This document shows, piece by piece, positions 61,169-64,000 of a DNA stretch of 64,000 nt. Numbering within the stretch: the first letter of the stretch is position 1; the number at the start of each line of letters is the position of its first letter. The stretch is from Bacteroidota bacterium. GTDB taxonomy: Bacteria > Bacteroidota > Ignavibacteria > Ignavibacteriales > Melioribacteraceae. Made by a program: the position numbers and the translations under genes. The notes below the pieces were generated by a model. That model was not told the origin of the DNA and searched no databases. It saw only the letters and a list, made by a program, of their open reading frames with translations. The stretch covers positions 124,001 through 188,000 of the forward strand of contig JAEWUC010000005.1 in the NCBI GenBank assembly GCA_023397505.1. The letters run 5' to 3'.

Positions 61169-61598
61169 TAGAACCTACTAATTTTAGGTGAATAACATTA
61201 TTAGATTAATTCTTAAACGGACACGAAATAAAAACCGTTTTATCTATATCGCTTATACCAAAACTTTCAATAGAGGTATTGGTTAATTCAATTTTTCACA
61301 TTCATCGATTTCTCATTCAAATTATCGTTACCGATAAAACAACTTTAAATGAAAAGTTGCTAATGGGATATTTCTGTTGTAAGCGGGAAGTATTGCGCGT
61401 AGAAATAAATTAGTGCATTGACGTGAATGTTAATCTTAACTTTCAATTCAATAAACCGGAATTATCCAATTACAAATTAAATACCGAAGGATTTTTATTA
61501 CTGATTTTAACTCACTTGAAGGCTGTTCTTCAATCAAGCAAGTTTTTTTCGGAGAGATTTATGTTTTCTTTTTCTGAATAAATTTAAAAATATTAAGA
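61169..61598. other. Promoter region of the chemosensory operon
   Basis: This 430-bp gap is AT-rich and carries no credible gene. It must contain the operon promoter. A loose hairpin with a T run (CTTGAAG ... CTTCAATCAAG, then TTTTTTT, around 61512-61550) faces the plus strand, where no gene precedes it. I see no c-di-GMP or other riboswitch core. Confidence 0.4.
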
Positions 61599-62672
61599 CT
61601 ACTTTTCCGACATCTTGAACACAAGAGTTATCTTTGTGAATTTTTCCTTTTGGGATTCGAATAATATTTTCACATCAAATAATTCTGTTATTCTCTTAGA
61701 AATTGCCAAACCTAGTCCCAAACCTTCTCTATTCTCAAGATCACGATCAAGCTTTTTAAATAGATCGATATCATCAATTTTTAGAATATCAATACCTATC
61801 CCGTTGTCTTCCATCTCAAAGATATAATTACTGTTTTCAATTTTTCCGTTTAATTGAATCGGCGTACGATGTGCTGAAAATTTAACTGCATTTTCAAACA
61901 ACTCTGTAACCAACTCAACAAAATAATTTTCTTCAATACTTATCGAGGCAGCTTCAACATCAATTTTAAGGTCATCTCTTCTGTCATTTTCAATCGCAAT
62001 GTTATTTGTTATAGCAGAAATAAAACTCTGATCAATTTCTGTAAAAACTTTATCTTTATGTACTTTTTCATCTAATGACAATAAATAACCATATCGAATT
62101 AATTTTTCGATTCTTCTATGCAGACGCTTGCCCGATTTGTTGATTCTATGAACTATATCTTTAATTTCTTCCTGCGAAAGATTTTCGATATCGCTTTCGA
62201 TAAGCTCAGAGAAACCAAGTATGCTGATTAAAGGAGTTCTTAATTCATGGGGTACATTCTTTATAAAGGAGTTTCTCAATTCATCAATAATATTAAGATA
62301 ATTTTGCTTTTTCTTTAAGCGTGCGCCTATGGCCATCAATACTTCTTCGGATTTGAAAGGTTTTGTTATATAATCGTCTGCACCGCTTAACATACCTTGA
62401 CGTATGTCTGTCATTTCAACTTTAGCAGAAAGGAATATCAAAGGAATTGCAAATGTTTCCGGATCGTTTTGTAATTTATTAAGTAATTGAATACCATCCA
62501 TTTTGGGCATACGGACATCACTCAAAACCAAATCCGGAAGGTTGCTCTTTACCATTTTAAAACCTTCCATGCCGTCTTCGGCAGTATAAACGGTAAATCC
62601 TTCAGATTCGAGCAATTCTTGCAAATTTTCCCGAATGTCGAATTCGTCCTCAACAATAAGAATGGAATACAA
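61599..62672 (-). CDS. Receiver-histidine kinase hybrid (REC-HisKA-HATPase)
   Basis: This 357-residue soluble protein has an N-terminal receiver (D52 in LVLSDVRMPKMDG, Lys in YITKPFKSEEV). It is followed by HisKA with H142 in NSFIKNVPHELRTPLISILG, and an ATPase domain (VTELFENAVKFSAHRTP, EDNGIGID, EGLGLGLAIS). The start is TTG, supported by GGAGG five bases upstream. It has no sensor domain, so its input is probably the phosphate state of its own receiver. With the LytTR gene upstream it forms a likely relay. Confidence 0.88.
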   Translation of the reverse strand: MYSILIVEDEFDIRENLQELLESEGFTVYTAEDGMEGFKMVKSNLPDLVLSDVRMPKMDGIQLLNKLQNDPETFAIPLIFLSAKVEMTDIRQGMLSGADDYITKPFKSEEVLMAIGARLKKKQNYLNIIDELRNSFIKNVPHELRTPLISILGFSELIESDIENLSQEEIKDIVHRINKSGKRLHRRIEKLIRYGYLLSLDEKVHKDKVFTEIDQSFISAITNNIAIENDRRDDLKIDVEAASISIEENYFVELVTELFENAVKFSAHRTPIQLNGKIENSNYIFEMEDNGIGIDILKIDDIDLFKKLDRDLENREGLGLGLAISKRITELFDVKILFESQKEKFTKITLVFKMSEK

Positions 62673-62788
62673 TTAATCCTCCGTTTTCACAAACTAATTT
62701 TCGCAAAAAATTTGTCCCAATCCAGATATAAGTTGTAAGCGGAATTATTTTGTTGCATAAGGTACTTTTTATTTACTGAAATATTTAA

Positions 62789-63553
62789 TTAGAAGTCATT
62801 GTTCCTAAATCTGCTCGAATTTCTTTTGCTGATTATAAAAGGTTTTTCCACACCGCTCAAATAGACAAGCATGGATGAATTATCCCACTTGCCCATTTTT
62901 GATATATATTCCATATTTATAATAGTTGAACGGTGTATTCTCAAAAATTCTTTTTTGGGTAATATTCTTTCCCAGTACGAAATTGATTTCCTAATTAAAA
63001 AAGATTTGCCTTCAGAAAGATTAACAGAGGTGTATTGATTTTCGGCCGATATAAAAAGTACTTCATTTATTTTTAAAATATTGGGCTGGTTGTTTATTTT
63101 AACGAATATTTTACCTTCATATGAGTACTTTTTCTCATTACGGCTTTTTCCTTTTGTCTCAATGTTCACAGTCAGCATCTTGATTCTTTTAAAACGGGCT
63201 TCTATTGCTTTTAATAGTTCTTCGGCTTTGTATGGTTTGAATAGGTAATCGTCGGCCCCGAGCTGCATCCCGAGCCGTATATCATCCCTTTCAACTTTAG
63301 CAGTTAAAAAAATAAAGGGGATTGATTTAGTCTTTTTTTCAGCGGATAGTGTTTTTAATACTTCGTATCCGTCAACCCCGTGCATCAATACATCGCATAT
63401 AATCAAATCGGGCAATATTTCTTTTGCCATTGTAATTCCCTCGGTTCCGTTGGCTGCGGCATGAACAGAATATTTTTCTTCTTCTAAAAGAGTTTTGATG
63501 TTTTCGCGGACTCCTTTCTCGTCCTCAATAATTAAAATAGTTTTACTTTTCAT
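62789..63553 (-). CDS. LytTR-family response regulator
   Basis: This 254-residue protein has a receiver (D54 in LIICDVLMHGVDG, Lys in YLFKPYKAEEL) and, from about residue 148, a LytTR DNA-binding domain. Landmarks there are KIFVKINNQPNILKINEVLF, then SAENQYTSVNL and FLRIHRSTIINMEYI. The ATG overlaps the stop of the upstream kinase by four bases, a typical sensor-regulator pair. It is followed by the receiver-kinase gene after 116 bp. LytTR regulators bind tandem direct repeats; no such repeat is evident in this window. Confidence 0.9.
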   Translation of the reverse strand: MKSKTILIIEDEKGVRENIKTLLEEEKYSVHAAANGTEGITMAKEILPDLIICDVLMHGVDGYEVLKTLSAEKKTKSIPFIFLTAKVERDDIRLGMQLGADDYLFKPYKAEELLKAIEARFKRIKMLTVNIETKGKSRNEKKYSYEGKIFVKINNQPNILKINEVLFISAENQYTSVNLSEGKSFLIRKSISYWERILPKKEFLRIHRSTIINMEYISKMGKWDNSSMLVYLSGVEKPFIISKRNSSRFRNNDF

Positions 63554-64000
63554 TTACTACCTTTATTTATTGGAAGAATAACGGTGAAAGAAGTTCCTTC
63601 ACCTAGTTTTGAATCTACTTTAATATCGCCCTGGTGTATTTGAACCGAGCGCTTAACAATCGACAAGCCCAAGCCTGTACCGTGTATTTCAGTTGTATTT
63701 TTTGCACGGTGAAAAGGTTCAAATAAATATTGCAGTTCGTCTTTTGGAATTCCTATGCCTTGATCCGAAACGTTTAATATTATTTTTCCGTTGCCGTATT
63801 CTACTTTTAAAATAACATCACCGCCGTCCGGTGAATACTTAAAAGCATTTGTTAATAAGTTTGTCAAAATAAAACGTATTAATTTGGGATCAAGTAAAAA
63901 CTCATCTTGATCCGAATTAAATTCATAGTTAATACGATGATTCATGTTGGAATGGATTTTCGATTCTTCAATTAATTCCAAACACATTCTTTTCAGATTT
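63550..64000 (-). CDS. Histidine kinase, C-terminal ATPase domain (5' end beyond window)
   Basis: The last ~150 residues are visible and form a HATPase domain: LTNLLTNAFKYSPDGGDV (N box), NVSDQGIGIPKDELQYLFEP (G1 and F box) and HGTGLGLSIVKRS (G2). The frame stays open to the right edge, so the Met at 63987 is probably internal (NLKRMCLEL). It overlaps the LytTR gene by four bases and is its likely cognate kinase. The sensor and phospho-acceptor regions lie outside the window. Confidence 0.88.
   Translation of the reverse strand, partial: NLKRMCLELIEESKIHSNMNHRINYEFNSDQDEFLLDPKLIRFILTNLLTNAFKYSPDGGDVILKVEYGNGKIILNVSDQGIGIPKDELQYLFEPFHRAKNTTEIHGTGLGLSIVKRSVQIHQGDIKVDSKLGEGTSFTVILPINKGSK

Noticed and set aside
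61512..61550. Plus-strand terminator-like hairpin with T run as evidence of a small RNA
   Set aside because: No plus-strand promoter or gene is visible before it, and the stem is imperfect.

Overview
The window is an AT-rich bacterial chromosome segment with about 45 protein genes, nearly all on the minus strand, and no rRNA, tRNA, IS element, phage gene or CRISPR array that I can see. Two secreted proteins end in a Por/T9SS C-terminal sorting domain of the wording common in Ignavibacteriota. A TonB-dependent receptor with an N-terminal carboxypeptidase-like domain stands without a SusD partner. Together these suggest a member of the Ignavibacteria (Bacteroidetes/Chlorobi side), probably a plant-polysaccharide degrader. 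That placement is inference from gene style, not from a marker gene.

Positions 1-22.3 kb form a pectin locus. Outer-membrane and secreted parts are PL9 and PL10 pectate lyases, a divergent CE8 pectinesterase, a GH28 polygalacturonase, a GH105 unsaturated galacturonyl hydrolase, an acetyl-esterase-like hydrolase, a T9SS beta-helix protein and a TonB-dependent receptor. Inner-membrane and cytoplasmic parts are an ExuT-type transporter, UxaC, the UxaE tagaturonate/fructuronate epimerase and KDPG aldolase (cut by the left edge). Two tandem LacI regulators sit in the middle. Five promoters of the locus share a CG-centred motif that could be their operator.

Positions 22.4-28.3 kb hold a xylose module (a Nudix-fold regulator whose catalytic glutamates are lost, diverging from xylBA), a KdgF-like cupin for unsaturated uronates, and a soluble transhydrogenase. 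Positions 28.3-32.6 kb hold a compact sensory operon: membrane-anchored sugar-binding protein, membrane histidine kinase and NtrC-type response regulator, with no ABC permease. Positions 32.8-43.6 kb form a mannan module: GH5, a SASA acetylesterase, an AGE-family 2-epimerase, GH130 phosphorylase, an SSS symporter, a VOC protein and a GH26 lipoprotein. It also contains two broken carbohydrate esterases, one internally deleted and one reduced to its C-terminus.

Positions 43.9-64 kb are signalling genes. A long, tightly packed chemosensory operon (about 61.2 to 47.8 kb, reading leftward) encodes an MCP-like soluble coiled-coil protein, STAS, CheY, CheA, a CheR-like methyltransferase without its N-domain, a metallo-beta-lactamase-fold protein, a poly-HAMP MCP, CheW, a second MCP, CheR, CheD and CheB. 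It is followed by a hybrid kinase, a lone receiver and a membrane kinase, and preceded by a receiver-kinase, a LytTR regulator and a partial kinase. No flagellar or pilus gene is present, so its output is unknown. The most promising unusual material is the soluble MCP-like protein with a CheZ-like DxxxQ signature, the CheR-like/MBL pair, the degenerate STAS protein, and the binding-protein/kinase/regulator operon.
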